DNA of 64,000 nt from Phycomyces nitens (taxonomy: Eukaryota > Mucoromycota > Mucoromycetes > Mucorales > Phycomycetaceae): contig JAHRBC010000004.1 in NCBI GenBank assembly GCA_022702545.1, positions 5,796,001 to 5,860,000 on the forward strand, given 5' to 3'. Positions 1-12,404 of this stretch are shown here, piece after piece; position 1 is the stretch's first letter, and each line of letters begins with the position of its first letter. Under the pieces are notes generated by a model, which worked only from the letters and a program-made list of their open reading frames with translations, made no database searches and was not told where the DNA came from. The position numbers and the translations under genes are program-made.

Positions 1-1484
1 TGGAGGCAGGTGTATTTGTAGATTGAAGCCCTTGGAGTCCTGGTCCTATTAATACATTATATATTTGGAACGATTAAAGATATATATATATTCTTTTTTC
101 CTATTGTTAAATACCAAGACCATGGTACATTTACATGTTAGCAATGTACCACATCTTGTTCAATTGGCCATCGAGAACACACACACACACACATATATAT
201 AAGAGAAGTATCTTGCCAAATATACATATATAGAAAGCCAGAAAGTCTTTGCTCATCATCCTGGTGCCACAACAATTTCAACAACAACAAAAAAAAAGCA
301 AGTATAATTATAAGCTTCGACACTCTAAACTCTTGATAGAGTTCTTTACAAGCCTCCTAGGGTCAATTAGACAAGTGTGTTGGCTAAAAATAGGGTTAGA
401 TTGAGAAAGGAAAAGGAGTATGTCGGTCATGATAAGACCCAACTGCTCAGTGGAACAGAAATTTAGTTTATGAACACACACACACACACACACATTACCT
501 TGTGCTATCATCAAGAGATTTATACAGAATGGTAGGCTGCCAAGATTAGCAGGATCTTCCAGAGGCATCATGCACTCTTTATAAAGGCTAGCTAGTATGC
601 CAGGATAGCATGGTATCTGATACTCTTTGCTATAACACTGTATATATATTATTATTATTATTCAGGAACAAAGCCGAGATTCAAAGGGAGATGCAATAAA
701 GAGTATGTTTTGTAATACCTCAAGGCCGTCATCTCCAAAGGGATCCCAGTTACTGTTTTATCCATCTTGCAAATGATCAATTAGGATCCATGCTATAGAT
801 ATAGTCATTTCTGATATAAGAAAACCCGTTTCTACAAAGATTCCAGACAATCTTGAGGACTGGTGATAAACTAGCTGGTTTAAAATAGAAGGATCTTTAT
901 GTGTGTGTATATATAATATATATATAGTCTGTACTATGTGACAGAATACGCAGGTAATCTCAATTGGATAATCAAGCTGTTGGAATTGACCTTTTCCATA
1001 TATAAAATGCTGTATCTGCCTCTCAAACCCCTCTTCTCTGATCGTTACACCTAAACCTACGATTTCAGCACGTCAAATTATCCATTTTCATTTTTTCTAG
1101 TGTGCAACTCCAGAATACAACAGTCTTTGTGACTTGTACACACATGGAAAAAAAAGCCGAGAAATTCAGCAAGTGATTGTTCCTCGTCCCACCATGCCCA
1201 CAGTGCAGTGTGGTGCTAGAGAATAAAAAACTCAAAATATACAAGGTTTCAAAGTGCCTTGATAAGGCTCTGTTTGTTGAGGCTCGAGGATCTTGTCTGG
1301 CAGGCGTACACAGACTTTCAGAACCATGACCGGGAAGCAAAATGATTTCAGAAGAACATCAAATGTTGTGTCCATGTACGACCCTTGAAGACGGAGGGCC
1401 AAATAGACATTTAAGTTAAAGGGCTATCGTAGCACTGATGGATTGTATATTTCCTACCTTTCTTTTTGCTCTTTATACAAGGCC
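1..1484. other. Left-edge intergenic region with possible minus-strand exon fragments
   Basis: No gene can be assigned with confidence. On the minus strand there are exon-like open stretches around 510-630 (bounded by a possible acceptor near 638 and a GTAATG donor near 498) and around 680-880. They read in plausible protein frames but I could not join them into one coherent product or recognise a family, and the plus strand is open in parts of the same stretch. If real, this would be a gene whose 3' end lies beyond the left edge. Two CA dinucleotide repeats (about 177-192 and 474-494) and several TA tracts interrupt the region. The last 100 to 200 bases should include the promoter and leader of the P450 gene that follows. 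Confidence 0.3.
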
Positions 1485-3382
1485 ATGGCAGACTATCTAT
1501 CTCTCTTGTCAAATGAGATCCAGAGGTTCTCCAGCGATCACCCCCAGGTTGCAGCCGTGGGTGCGTTTGGTGCAATGGCCCTCAGTCTAATGTACACTGT
1601 TGGGTCAAAAAAGGCCTCGCCAGATGGAGCAATTCCTCTTCCACAGCCCAGAGGACGTCTTCCTGTTATCGGCCATCTGTGGAGCATCATAAAGTCCCCT
1701 CATATCAAGATGTACGAATATTCCAAGGAACTGGGACCAATCTACCAAATGTCTTTTGGTGGACGTGATTACATTGTCCTCAACACTCCCGAAGTTGTCA
1801 AGGGAATCCTTGAAACCAATGGCAGCAAGAATTCAGACAGAGTCCCGAGTACGATTGTGCTCCTGATGAGCGGCGATGGACTGATGTGGGCCTGGGGAGC
1901 TGACAACAACTACCTTCGCAAATCCCGGCGCTTATTTCACAGTGGATTTATCAACAAGACCAATTGGGAGAAGAACTTTCCCCACTTGTACGATGATCAA
2001 ATTGGGCGTATCCTGAGAAAAATACAGGAAAGCAACACTGAAGGAGACCAAGGCTATTCACTGCTGGAACTCTGTTATCTCTATACAGTAAGTCTATATA
2101 TCTTTGTGATATATCACAGACTACTTATTCGCCAACTGTCTGTAGATCAACGTATCAATGAGCGTTATATTTGCTCGTGATTACGATAGCTGTGATGACC
2201 CAGATTTTATCGAAATGAACCAGGTCGCCCACGACTTTTCCAACTTGGGTGTTGCCCTGCAGATTGAGTGTCCAAAGGTGCTCGAATTTGTCATTAGTCC
2301 GTTTATGAACAGTGCCAAGAGACTCCAGAACAAGTTCCGTACCGTGTTTGGTAAATACATCAAGGAACTTCGCGAAAAGCGCGAGAATGGAATCACTGTG
2401 AAGTGTAAGTTGGGGTGGCTGCTGATAACAACTCGATGTGGGGATGATCGAACAACTAAATCATATTCAATTTGACGCCAAATCTAGGCATGATGTCCGA
2501 TATTCTTGATGCTCAAGAAAAGGAACAATTGACCGAGGCTGAATGTAAGGCATACTTGGATCTGGATCTGGATTTATTGATTGATTGATTGACGTGTAAA
2601 TTGCAGTGCAAAACTTTGCGGCTGCTTCCATGGTAGGAGCAACAGACACGACTGCCTTGTCGCTTGCAAACATGCTGATTACCTTGGCAAACCACCCAGA
2701 AGTCCAGCTCAAGGCCCAAAAGGAGTTAGACACAGTTGTTGGCATTGACCGTTGCCCATCAGAGCAAGATCTGGCCAACTTACCATACATAAAGGCAATC
2801 GTTACCGAATGTCTACGATTCTGCCCTCCTGTCTGGATCAGTCTTCCCCATATGTCTAGAGAACGACAGGTCTACAATGGCTATGAGATCCCGTAAGTTT
2901 TTTTTTTAAAAAAAAAAGAGGAGGCAGCTTGTCATCAAACCCTGACAATCGAATAGAGCAAATACTGGTATCCTACAAAACATCTATGCCACCAACATGA
3001 GCCCTGATCTGTTTGATAAGCCAGAAGAATTCAATCCAGACCGTTACTACAAGGAAGAACTCTTGAAGCCAAACCAACGTGATCACTGGAGTTTTGGAGG
3101 TATGTAGAGTAAACATTGGATCTGATTAATGAATTCGAGATTGATTCTAAAATGCCCATCTCAGTTGGTCGCCGTACCTGTCCTGGTGCTCTGTTTGCCG
3201 AGAAGTCCCTGCACTACTTTGCCACCCGTGTTCTTTGGGGCTACACATTAACCACTCCTCTCGACAAGGACGGCCATGCGATTCCAGTCCCAATGACCGA
3301 CATTAAGGAGCCTATTTCCCAGCCTGCCGATTGTAAGATTAGATATATTCCTCGTCGTGCCAACATAGGCGACTTTCAATAG
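1485..3382 (+). CDS. Cytochrome P450 monooxygenase (six exons, 521 aa)
   Basis: Exons 1485-2087, 2146-2404, 2488-2544, 2607-2892, 2957-3099 and 3165-3382 join in phase to 521 codons, a normal P450 length. The N-terminus has a hydrophobic anchor (about residues 20-40) followed by a proline-rich hinge, so it should sit on the ER membrane. The I-helix carries GATDTT, the K-helix ECLR supplies the ExxR pair, and the haem loop reads FGVGRRTCPG with the cysteine ligand at about residue 455. Known for the family: NADPH-dependent oxygenation of lipophilic substrates with a separate reductase. The substrate cannot be read from sequence. The ATG at 1485 is chosen because it has a strong GCCATGG context; the frame upstream opens only at a TTG. 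The neighbouring RFX gene suggests no pathway. Confidence 0.96.
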
Positions 3383-3874
3383 TTCAATTCCATGTCTATA
3401 CATCCAGAATCCCTCATTAGTCCCACTCACTACATCTTCTTATCCACCTTAAACAATGATCTTGATAAATCAATATCTAGAAAGCATAAACTGAAACAAA
3501 TATATCCATTCCGTCATTTCTAATAAATCTCTTGTGCTCTTTTTTTAAAAAGAAAAAGGAGGACGCATTGGAGCGTGTTCTGTGGGAGCCATGTCAACTT
3601 AATCACTTTATTGTTGGATTTCAAAAAGAAATAAACCACTACAATATATATATATATATATGTATATATATATGTATATATAGACTGGTTTTTCCATTAT
3701 ACTGCCTTGTTTACTCGTAATAAGCCGGTTCATAAAGATCTCTTTATATCTTAACCACAAGGCAGGCAGACAGACAGACAGCAGCTTCATCTTTTATATA
3801 ATTCGTTATTTGGCAATTTTTATTTTGTGAAGACAGTCCTCTCTAAACTAAAGCCCCTTATAACCGTCCCTAGG
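3383..3874. other. Intergenic region between P450 and RFX genes
   Basis: Contains the 3' flank of the P450, with AATAAA-like signals near 3518-3530, a TA/TG simple repeat at about 3642-3682, and a short CAGA run at 3766-3781 just before the RFX leader. No gene seen. Confidence 0.6.
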
Positions 3875-6259
3875 ATGGCTCGCACCAAAAGCAAGTCCAA
3901 GAACAGTGGTCCAAGCACGGAACAAATAGTCTCCGCTAATGACAATGACCAAGATCTATTCGAAAAACCCACAGGAACCGCACTTATGAATCGCGTCGAT
4001 GGATTAGAAGGATCAGACCAGCCCATCATTACCCGTTCAAGACAACACAGCATCTCAGACATTTCGTCAATCGAAGGGATCTCGGAAGACAATCGAGAAA
4101 GACGTGATGGATCATTCCAAGACGATACCGAACTTGGTCTTAGTGCTGCTGATAGAGCAACTAGCCAAAGAGTAACAGATTGGTCAGTTGATATCATTAA
4201 ACACACACACAAACAAACAAAAAAAATGTTTTGCCAATATATCTTGACCAATATCATTAGGGTACAGAGCAACTATGAGTATGAACATGAGCACAATGTG
4301 CCTCGAAGCGGCATGTATGAGCACTACAAGACCTATTGTGATTCGCATGATATCGAAGCCGTCAATTCAGCTACATTTGGAAAGCTTATCCGAACAGTCT
4401 TTCCGGGCATAAAGACCAGACGTCTTGGTACAAGAGGACAGTCAAAATACCATTATTGCAATATCCGTCTACGGACCAGTCGACAGGACCCTACAGATCT
4501 TGTAGGCATCCAAGGCTCCCTTGATCAAAGAGAAAGAGGATCTGATGAGAATGGCAGGTGAGTCAAAACTTGGCAGCAAAAAACTGTTGCTGATCTGTCT
4601 CTTTACAGCCAACTTGTCCCAGTGGCCGATAGATCACATTTTGATCCCTTTGATGACTCCATGTCTCATGTAACCCTTCCAAGCACAGACGAAACCACAC
4701 TCTTGTACCCTATTCCAGAATCACCTCAAAGTACCACCAGGGCTTCCTCTTCATTCCCAAGCCTATCCACACACTCTACGGCTTCTCGATCAGTCCTGCC
4801 TTCCAAACGGTCTCACCCAGGGAACATTTCCCATCACGTCTATCGTCCTGGCAGTCAAATTGATCTCCCACATTTAACTCATCTGGCCTATCCACAACAG
4901 AATGACGGCCAGGATTTACCTTCTGCCTTTATGAATCTGTATGAAAAGCACTGTCGAGATATCCTGAACCATGTGCTTGCTGGCAAATTTCAGCAGGTAA
5001 TCCAAGAATAACAAATTTCACTGGTTGACAATGTATCTTTCTAGGCTGATTCGTCTCTGGCTCTATTCTATCAGAGTATGATCAAGGAGCATTTTGAGAT
5101 GATTAAAGACATACCCGATATTTGGGATACAATCTGGAGATGGGACAGCGTACTTTATGATGCAAGTTGTCATTGCTTTTGAACCTTTATTGGGGGGCGC
5201 TATTACTCATTTGATCTATAGACCATCATCGTAAAGTCTCTGCCATCTATCGATGCCCCTCTAAGCCAAAAGATGCACCGTGGCCTATCTAAATTTGCCC
5301 ATAGCATTGTTGGGTCTATGGATAGCTATCTCAAGGGATTCCCACAGAGACTGTATCAAAAGAAATATGAGGGTAAGACATAAAGACAATCGCTGGTTTT
5401 GCTGATAAACTGTATTTATTCCTTTAGTAGCATACATCTTTGCCTCCAAGCTCCAGAGACACCTGTCTCTAAATGGAATGGCCCAGGCAGCAGCAGCCGT
5501 TCTCAAGGAACCAAGCAATATGCGCCAGATAAGAACCGACTGGAACGACATGGATATCGAATGCATAACAGATCAAGGCCTATGGATATGCGATTGCAAA
5601 ACGACACTTATCCAGCAGATCTGTACGTCTTTTGATCTCAAGTCATTTATTGATTGTTTGATTAGTGCGAGACGATATCCCAAAACTATTGATGGATGAA
5701 GTTGATCTGGAAGCATGGATGAAATGGATTGATAGTATCATGGAAATGTATATGAACAGATTCCAAGTAAGCTACATATCATTCATTTATTCCCATCAGA
5801 TTTGTCTGCTAATTGATGGCATTGTCCTAGGTGCGACAGACAATGGACTGTGAGCACTATATTGTCCAGGCAAAGCAGCTAGTGATGAAGTGGACATTTT
5901 ATACATCTCTGGTGATGCGCGATCTTATGCTGAGAGATGCAGAGAGTCTGGGTAGATGAAGCCAAATATATATATATATATGTGTGTGCTATTGACCTTG
6001 TAGTAACCTGTCTTTAGGTCATATCCGTACGCTCTGCATGTTCTTTGATGACTTTGTGCTTTACTTGCTTGAAGAGCGTATTGCACGAATGAACATGGCC
6101 GTTTTGCAATCCAGTCGAGCTGCACTGGAGGCCGGTTCCAGAGCCAATTCTCTTCGCCCCCCAGAATCAACTGAGGCCGGCTTTGAACACCAGCGTGATT
6201 ATGGTGCACAAACCCCAGTTCCTCCAGTTTCTAGTATCCACAAAGGTAGATTGGAATGA
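3875..6259 (+). CDS. RFX-family winged-helix transcription factor (nine exons, 639 aa)
   Basis: Exons 3875-4182, 4261-4557, 4609-4996, 5045-5161, 5222-5372, 5428-5622, 5666-5766, 5831-5951 and 6018-6259 join in phase. The RFX DNA-binding domain lies at about residues 102-180, with the diagnostic stretches VPRSGMYEHY, FGKLIRTVFPG and TRRLGTRGQSKYHY. The residues that bind X-box DNA in the family are present. Downstream exons match the conserved extended region that fungal Crt1/Rfx1-type proteins share. In other fungi these factors repress or activate DNA-damage, ribonucleotide-reductase and cell-cycle genes, which is family knowledge and not shown here. The start at 3875 (GGATGGCT) is the first ATG in frame; the frame upstream opens at a GTG. 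Intron 4 (5162-5221) uses a GC donor (GCAAGT). The last exon may be further spliced after 6245 (GGTAGA), so the C-terminus is uncertain. Confidence 0.95.
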
Positions 6260-6651
6260 CATGTTTAGCACATAAACTCACTCGATATTTTTTTTTTTAA
6301 AAAAAAAGAAGAATTATCCTAGCCATTTTACTATATATTGTTTTCCCTTGACCTCTCTGTAGGTTTTAATTGCTACTGTACACTTTATGTCTTGCACCAT
6401 CTGAAATCCATGCCGCTTATTAATATTATATAATACATACTTTTAACTAATGGCAATATTCATACGATTTGCTCATGTCAATAAAATCACTTGCCCTCCC
6501 TCCCCCCCACTTTTTCCCCCCTTGCCCTTGTTTTCCATGGGCTTTGTCAAAATAATTGTGTACTAGTTTGGACAACATCTGCGTCTGTTCGCACACCATT
6601 CCCTCCCCCCTGGATTCTATATTTAAATTAAGATCACTGAAACGAGTCTTT

Positions 6652-6654
<3 letters not shown>

Positions 6655-6687
<33 letters not shown>
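6655..6687. repeat. TG dinucleotide microsatellite
   Basis: About 16 uninterrupted TG units followed by a T-run. It lies in the 3' flank of the RFX gene and has no coding role. Confidence 0.95.
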
Positions 6688-6691
<4 letters not shown>

Positions 6692-7880
6692 TTTTTGAAA
6701 AATAAAAAATGTTTCTTTACTGATCAAAATGGCTTCAAAGTACAAGACATTCTCCATTGATGACAAGGATGTTGAAGAAATCAGACTCTAACAACTCACT
6801 AGACTTGCAACCCCTGTATGGCCATGGTTCTATTTAGCTCATCAATAAAGGGCATGAAGCCTATTTAATGTCGAAACAGGGAGTTTTTCTTTATTTAATG
6901 TGTGTACAATTACTTGTTCTTCTCTTTACACCTGCCAAGAATAGTCTTATCTAGTTTACAGTGTAAACTGTTAAAGGAAATATAAACTTTTTTTTTCTCT
7001 TTATCCAAGCTTTCTTCCAAGTTTTTTCTTTTAGTCTTCTTATTGTAATCGTTATCATTCTCTAAATGTAACAAGAACATGGGTATCTTCAACCCCCCCT
7101 TAATATCGATACCTTAAAAGTAGGTCTCACTTTATCGGACATGGGCTTATATGGGAAATCCGTGTATTATGCCATTAGTCTTGGTTGGGTTGATAGACTC
7201 ACATCTTGAAGGAGAGAGAGAGAGAAAAATAGAGATATATATGATATATATGATATTCTTAAAGCCTATTTGGCTGTAATGTGCTGCGAAATTAAAAACC
7301 AAAAACATAAAGGAGACTAGATGACTGGAATTGATTGGGCATCAGTCAGCCTGACTGTGATACATACCCAACATAATGGTAATGATTAGGCTTCTGAAAG
7401 TGATTTGAATGCAGAAATATATCTATAGGTATCCCGAGAGAATATTTTGGTAGATTATCAGACAACAGCCGATTTTTTTATATATATATTTTTGGCTAAA
7501 CATCAAGTTTCAATATTGATGCCACCAAAGAGACACCAAATATATCTAGACTCTCTCTATCTTTTTTTTTTTGAGTACGACCACAAGAGTCTAGTACAAA
7601 TCGATATAGTTACCAGAAGCCTTTGGGCTATCAAAGATGCCTAGTTACAAGACAAACAAGAGATCGTTTGTCTTTGAGTGTGTACAAAAAGGGGTCATAT
7701 CAAAAAGTCAATTACTGTTTCTAGTTCGAGAACAATCTCTTGTGGAATTATTAGGCTATAAACATTCGAGAATGAGGTACCAATGGAATGGTAACTCATA
7801 AAAGCAATTCTCGATTGAACAGACAAAGATACCATTGCCATAATTGGAAATATTTATATAGCCATATAGCCATATAGACA

Positions 7881-7885
7881 CATAC

Positions 7886-7934
<49 letters not shown>
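7881..7934. repeat. Hexamer microsatellite (TACATA type)
   Basis: About eight to nine near-perfect copies of a six-base unit TACATA in a gene-free stretch. A similar unit recurs at about 11971-12013. Confidence 0.9.
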
Positions 7935-9585
7935 CGATGAAACCATCTGAGTGCTGGTGGTTTAGAGTACAATATCATATACACCTCAAAGGATCGGCAT
8001 AATACAAGAAAGAAAAAAGAGGGGCAGTAATGGCTAGTGTCTCTAATGGTATGCGCGTGGGTTGCGCAGACCATTAGTAATATAGGTCTGATCTTTTTGT
8101 ATATTGTGTTTCAGCTACAATAGTTTTATTTATTTGTATTGATCAAAGGATAGATAATCAAACAAAAAGGCTCTTGGAAGGGCCTCTGTAAACTACAACA
8201 TTGATTGCTAGCAAATAAATTCCCATCTTTATAATACTAATATAGGATTCTGGCTGTAATTTCGAGTCAATTCAAGGGTGTTTATGTTTTATTTCAATCA
8301 ATCGAACATTATCTATAGGGCAAATCAAGAATAGCCAGATTTTCAAGACATGGCCGAATTGGGACATTAAAGTCTTATTGGAATACATTGGATTATTGCC
8401 ATCTTGTAGAGAGTTAAACATGGATCTCAAAAAAATAATAATCAAGTTTCATCAACCATATTAGAAAATAAAATAAAACTGCTGATACACAATCAGGAAA
8501 AACCAAAAATACAGACTTTCTCCTCATCCTCATGCAGCGCCCAACTATATTTTTTAAAAGATATTACCATTTTGTTTTAATATACTCTTTTTTATTCTCT
8601 TTGTGTTTTCTGATATGTTCCATATCGTTCTATATTCTGAGGCCGTCTATAGACGTCTACTCCTTTGTATGATTTTGTAGGTAAATTGGTCAAGGCTGAC
8701 AAGCGAGACATTCCATTGATACTTATTATTATTATTATTTTTCCAATACGAGGGAATGGATAGAGACTATAAATACCTTGTTCTTCTTTAGTAGAATTGC
8801 ACAATCTAAAGATATAAAAATCGAAATCTTTGGCAGGCAAATAGCTGAATAATTCTCGATAAACAGCCCGTTGCAACTTTATAAAGCCAATATCCATGGG
8901 CGATATCAGCACAGACAAAATATCGGGTCTCCTTAAACCCTTGTACCTTGTCGGCTTTCTCTAGCAAGGCCAATAGTCTGTATTTATGGTACTATAACCC
9001 CAAATTCTTTTTTTTTATAATTAGAATAACCAGCCCACTAATGACAAGTTTAACTTTAAGGCAAAGAGAAATAAAAAAAGTTCTTTTTTTCTAATATATT
9101 CTTGCAGTCATAATAGGCCCATTGGCTAGTCTGTAAAGGAGAAGGACCATGGAATAGACAGTCTATTATCTACTTAAAATGGTTTAAAGTTGATGAAGAA
9201 ATGGCGTAAAACATGGACAGAAATTTAGGTTCTCATCTGGCCTCATACGCCATTGATCTAGTACATTAATTTTTTTAGCCCTATATTTTCAGCTTTTTTT
9301 TAAATAAACAGAATACCAAACGGTTGCTCTTCTTCTACTTTCTTTTTTTCCTTGTGGACGAAAAACCAGAATATTTTTTATTGGAAAGAAATAAAAGTAA
9401 AACATAGAGCTGGCATTTGGTGAGTCAAGTACATCGACAAGGATCTGATTATTTACCATTGACATTCACACTGCTCCTGAAAAAAAAATATACAATATCA
9501 TTAGGTGTTTGCTCCTTTTGCCCACTCTCAAAAAAAAAAAGAAAAAAAAAGGCAAAAGCAGCCAGAACCAATTGCTTTCCGTTAT

Positions 9586-9612
9586 GTATATATATATATA
9601 TATATATATATA
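9586..9612. repeat. TA dinucleotide microsatellite
   Basis: Uninterrupted TA tract in non-coding DNA. Comparable TA tracts occur at about 18022-18053, 18147-18167 and 24689-24712. Confidence 0.9.
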
Positions 9613-10458
9613 ATTCTCATATAGCCAAAACGGCTGCAGAAAATAATAATAGTTATTTGGAAAGGCAACCAATCTACATATCGATAAATTGTTGTTAAAA
9701 AGGTAAATTGGCTACAAAGTTTATGTGAATGTTTTATTATTATTGATATTATTATTTCGAAAAATGTTCTAATGTTCTGTTTTACAGCAAGGGACCAGCC
9801 CCATATGTATGTTTATTTATCTGTGGATTTGAACAATGTAAAAATAACTGTATTTTGGCCATAGAAAGAAATAATCTATAAGCTGAAAAAAATATTTTGG
9901 CGTCAGGGCGTTTGATATGGAAATCATGTATATCTTTTTTTCTATAGGTTCAAATATACACACAATATATAAATATTCCCATGTTAGTAGCACCAAAACT
10001 TTGGTCCAGCAGACATAAGAGTAGGTTTAGTAGGGAAAAAAAAGGGAAAAACCTTATGTTCCTTTCTCAATTACCTATATATTTTTACCAATTTCTCTAT
10101 TTTAATACAAGAAACGAGGTTTTCAAGGCCCAAAATATTAATAAAATGGATATATTTCGTCAGTATAGATTTTATATATGTATATATTCTAAAAATAATA
10201 ATAACAGTTTTTTAGTGAAAGAGTATTGATCTGTTTTAAAAAAAAATCCATTGACCATTTTATTTTATATGCTATTTTTTCAAAAATGTCCATTGGCCTA
10301 TTGCAAGGATATGGTATTCTCTCAAAAAGCTAGATACCATGTGGATAGGAAATTCGATATGAATCTAATAAACTAAAAATGCACATCAATCAATATAGCA
10401 GGCTTAATGGTCTACTATCAAGAAGAGGGGTACAAGCTTATATCATTTACGTATATTC

Positions 10459-10465
10459 TATAAAA
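10459..10465 (+). promoter_or_regulatory. TATA box candidate for the zinc-finger gene
   Basis: TATAAAA lies 72 bases before the ATG at 10537 and is followed by a C-rich leader. The spacing is reasonable for a fungal TATA promoter with a short leader. This is inferred from sequence only. Confidence 0.5.
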
Positions 10466-10536
10466 ACCCAAACATTCATTGTTTGCCCATCTCTTTAACT
10501 CACATTTTGCTTTAATAACAATCACTTCTAAACACC

Positions 10537-11487
10537 ATGTCTTTTGAATCATTCAATCAAATCTACTATCCTAATCATTTTACCGAACAAGTAGCCTTTC
10601 AAGAGGTTTCAAATCTTTATACACCCTGCCAACCTGATACCGATATTATCCAACTGGACTTTACCGACGAGCCGTTTGTGGCCGTTGAACCCTATGGTAA
10701 ATTCCAAACGGGGTGTTTGAATGAAAGCTATCTCTTGCCAGTCTACCATCCAACCACCGTGTCCCACCAAAGAGTGAAAGATGTTCTTGAAAACACCAAA
10801 GATTGGCAGCACACTGTCAGCCCCGTATTTCCATTTACAAATATCGCAGGTGCCATACAGAATACCGGCTTTCACCCTACCCCAGCTTCAACTTCTCCCT
10901 CGACCCCCAATATCTGGCCTCCAACTCAATCATTGCTTTTTCCTGAACAATTTTCGCCTTGTTCAGAAGAGAGTACAAATTGCGAGATGGTGTATTCGCC
11001 TTTGGGAGTCTACATGAACTCTCAGCTAGATATCAACATGTCTACTTATTTTCCGGCCGGATCTCCAGGCTCTCCAAGCTTTCCAAGCTTTCCAAACTCT
11101 CCAAACTCACCAATCTCTCCAATATCTCCAATCTCTCCAATCTCTCCAATTTCTCCAATCTCTCCAATCTCTCCAACTTGTTCACTCTCGTCGCTCTCCA
11201 CAATCTCTCCAGTCCAAGTAAAGCTAGAGATCCCGGAACCAAAGAAGGCCAAGGATCGCCCTTTTGTATGCGAAGACTGTAAGCGTGCTTTTACCCGTCG
11301 CCATGATCTCGAGCGACACAAGCGTGTTCACACTGGAGTCCAGCCCTATGAATGCCCACACTGCCTCCGCCGGTTCTCTCGAACGGATGCTCGCCAGAGA
11401 CACTGGAAACTGGAAAAGGAATGTGGCGAGAGTGTAGAGGTGATTTCATTGCTTGCCCACAAGTACAAAAGAAACATCAAGCTATAG
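10537..11487 (+). CDS. C2H2 zinc-finger transcription factor, single exon (316 aa)
   Basis: One uninterrupted reading frame. The C-terminus has two C2H2 fingers at about residues 246-300: the first has the pattern C-x2-C-x12-H-x3-H (FVCEDCKRAFTRRHDLERHK), the second C-x2-C with H and a terminal Cys in the position of the last ligand (KECG). A TGEKP-like linker (HTGVQPYECP) joins them. This tandem pair at the C-terminus resembles stress and nutrient regulators of the Msn2/Crz1 kind, but the exact orthologue is unclear. The rest is low-complexity and likely disordered. Residues about 182-220 form Ser-Pro-Ile tandem repeats built from a 9-base DNA repeat; the SP pairs are potential proline-directed kinase sites. 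A TATA box lies 72 bases upstream of the start. Confidence 0.9.
   Translation: MSFESFNQIYYPNHFTEQVAFQEVSNLYTPCQPDTDIIQLDFTDEPFVAVEPYGKFQTGCLNESYLLPVYHPTTVSHQRVKDVLENTKDWQHTVSPVFPFTNIAGAIQNTGFHPTPASTSPSTPNIWPPTQSLLFPEQFSPCSEESTNCEMVYSPLGVYMNSQLDINMSTYFPAGSPGSPSFPSFPNSPNSPISPISPISPISPISPISPISPTCSLSSLSTISPVQVKLEIPEPKKAKDRPFVCEDCKRAFTRRHDLERHKRVHTGVQPYECPHCLRRFSRTDARQRHWKLEKECGESVEVISLLAHKYKRNIKL
11084..11178 (+). repeat. In-frame 9-base tandem repeat encoding Ser-Pro-Ile/Asn units
   Basis: TCTCCAATC-like units repeat about eight to ten times inside the zinc-finger gene and encode SPI. Because the unit is a multiple of three, copy-number change would keep the frame, so the segment may vary in length between strains. 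Confidence 0.9.
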
Positions 11488-12404
11488 GACATCCTGGCCC
11501 AATACATGCCAACATACACAAAAGGTTAACATCTACCACTCCTTTCAACCGTATACTATCTTGATTTCTCGTTTCAATACCTCCCTTCAGTATATCTTAT
11601 TCTTTCTTTACATCAGCCATACCCTATATATTTTCTTCTTTTTTCTTTTCGTTTCCTAATAGTATTATACCTCTCAGTGTTTATTTTCTTGCTTAAAATG
11701 TTGCTTATACCCCGTTTCTCTTTCTATACAGAGTGTTTGAATAATTACTATCGGCTTGTCCATTCTCAAACTCTTTTATATATCTTATCTTATTTTTTAT
11801 TTTATTTTATTTTATTTTCAAAATTCATGTGCATTTTTATTTATGATTACATTACACGGCTATTATATATTTTATGAAAATACTATTCTTTCCTCTTATA
11901 AAAAATAAGGATTCATTTATCAAGATCTCTTGTATTCGCAGCCTTTAAGCGGTCTCAAAAATTGACTAGAATATATATACATATATACATATATACATAT
12001 ATACATATATATATTATCTCTTAAATATATATATTTTTAAAAAAAATATTATTATCATCATCATCGTTATCATTGTCAGCATCTAGATAAAAGAATCAAT
12101 AAACTTGTGCCTATGAACAGAAAATAAATGGTTTTGCCCATCAAATCACAACATACGTTTCTTGGGCGATTTGGGTGTCCAAGGAGAATATTTTATCCAA
12201 ATATTGCCAAATCAAGGCAAATATTCGGAGTATCTTTCTAATTCCAAGCCAAATAAAATATATTAAGAGCTGATCTTTTGTTTGGTAAGGAAATGAAAAA
12301 CAGCAGATATTTTGTATTGACAGGATTATCTGCAGATAATAAAATAAAAAAAGGCTTGCATGATCCATATCCTCTTCTTCTTTACCTTCTTATTATACAC
12401 ACAA
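11488..12404. other. Intergenic region between zinc-finger and stress-protein genes
   Basis: Pyrimidine-rich 3' flank to about 11880, then a hexamer repeat of the ATACAT type (about 11971-12013) and AT-rich sequence up to the stress-protein leader. No gene seen. Confidence 0.65.

Larger units (their letters stand above)
6260..10536. other. Gene-poor 4.3 kb AT-rich region with simple repeats
   Basis: No protein gene of normal size is supported on either strand. It holds C-rich tracts (about 6487-6525), a long TG repeat (6655-6687), a hexamer repeat of the TACATA type (about 7881-7934), a TA tract (9586-9612) and many homopolymer runs. A 20-codon ORF starts at 6729 with a good ATG context (AAAATGGCT), but nothing around it supports splicing to more exons. 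The last 100 bases are the promoter and leader of the zinc-finger gene. Confidence 0.7.

Noticed and set aside
7881..7934. Regular repeats considered as a CRISPR array
   Set aside because: Uniform hexamers without spacers; ordinary microsatellite in a eukaryotic genome.
11042..11321. Minus-strand and alternate-frame ORFs with regular Leu/Glu repeats
   Set aside because: Artefacts of the 9-base repeat in the zinc-finger gene read in other frames.
12360..12404. Signal-peptide-like N-terminal extension of the stress protein
   Set aside because: Hydrophobicity comes from a CT-rich leader; cytosolic USP proteins lack signals, and the ATG at 12405 is adequate.
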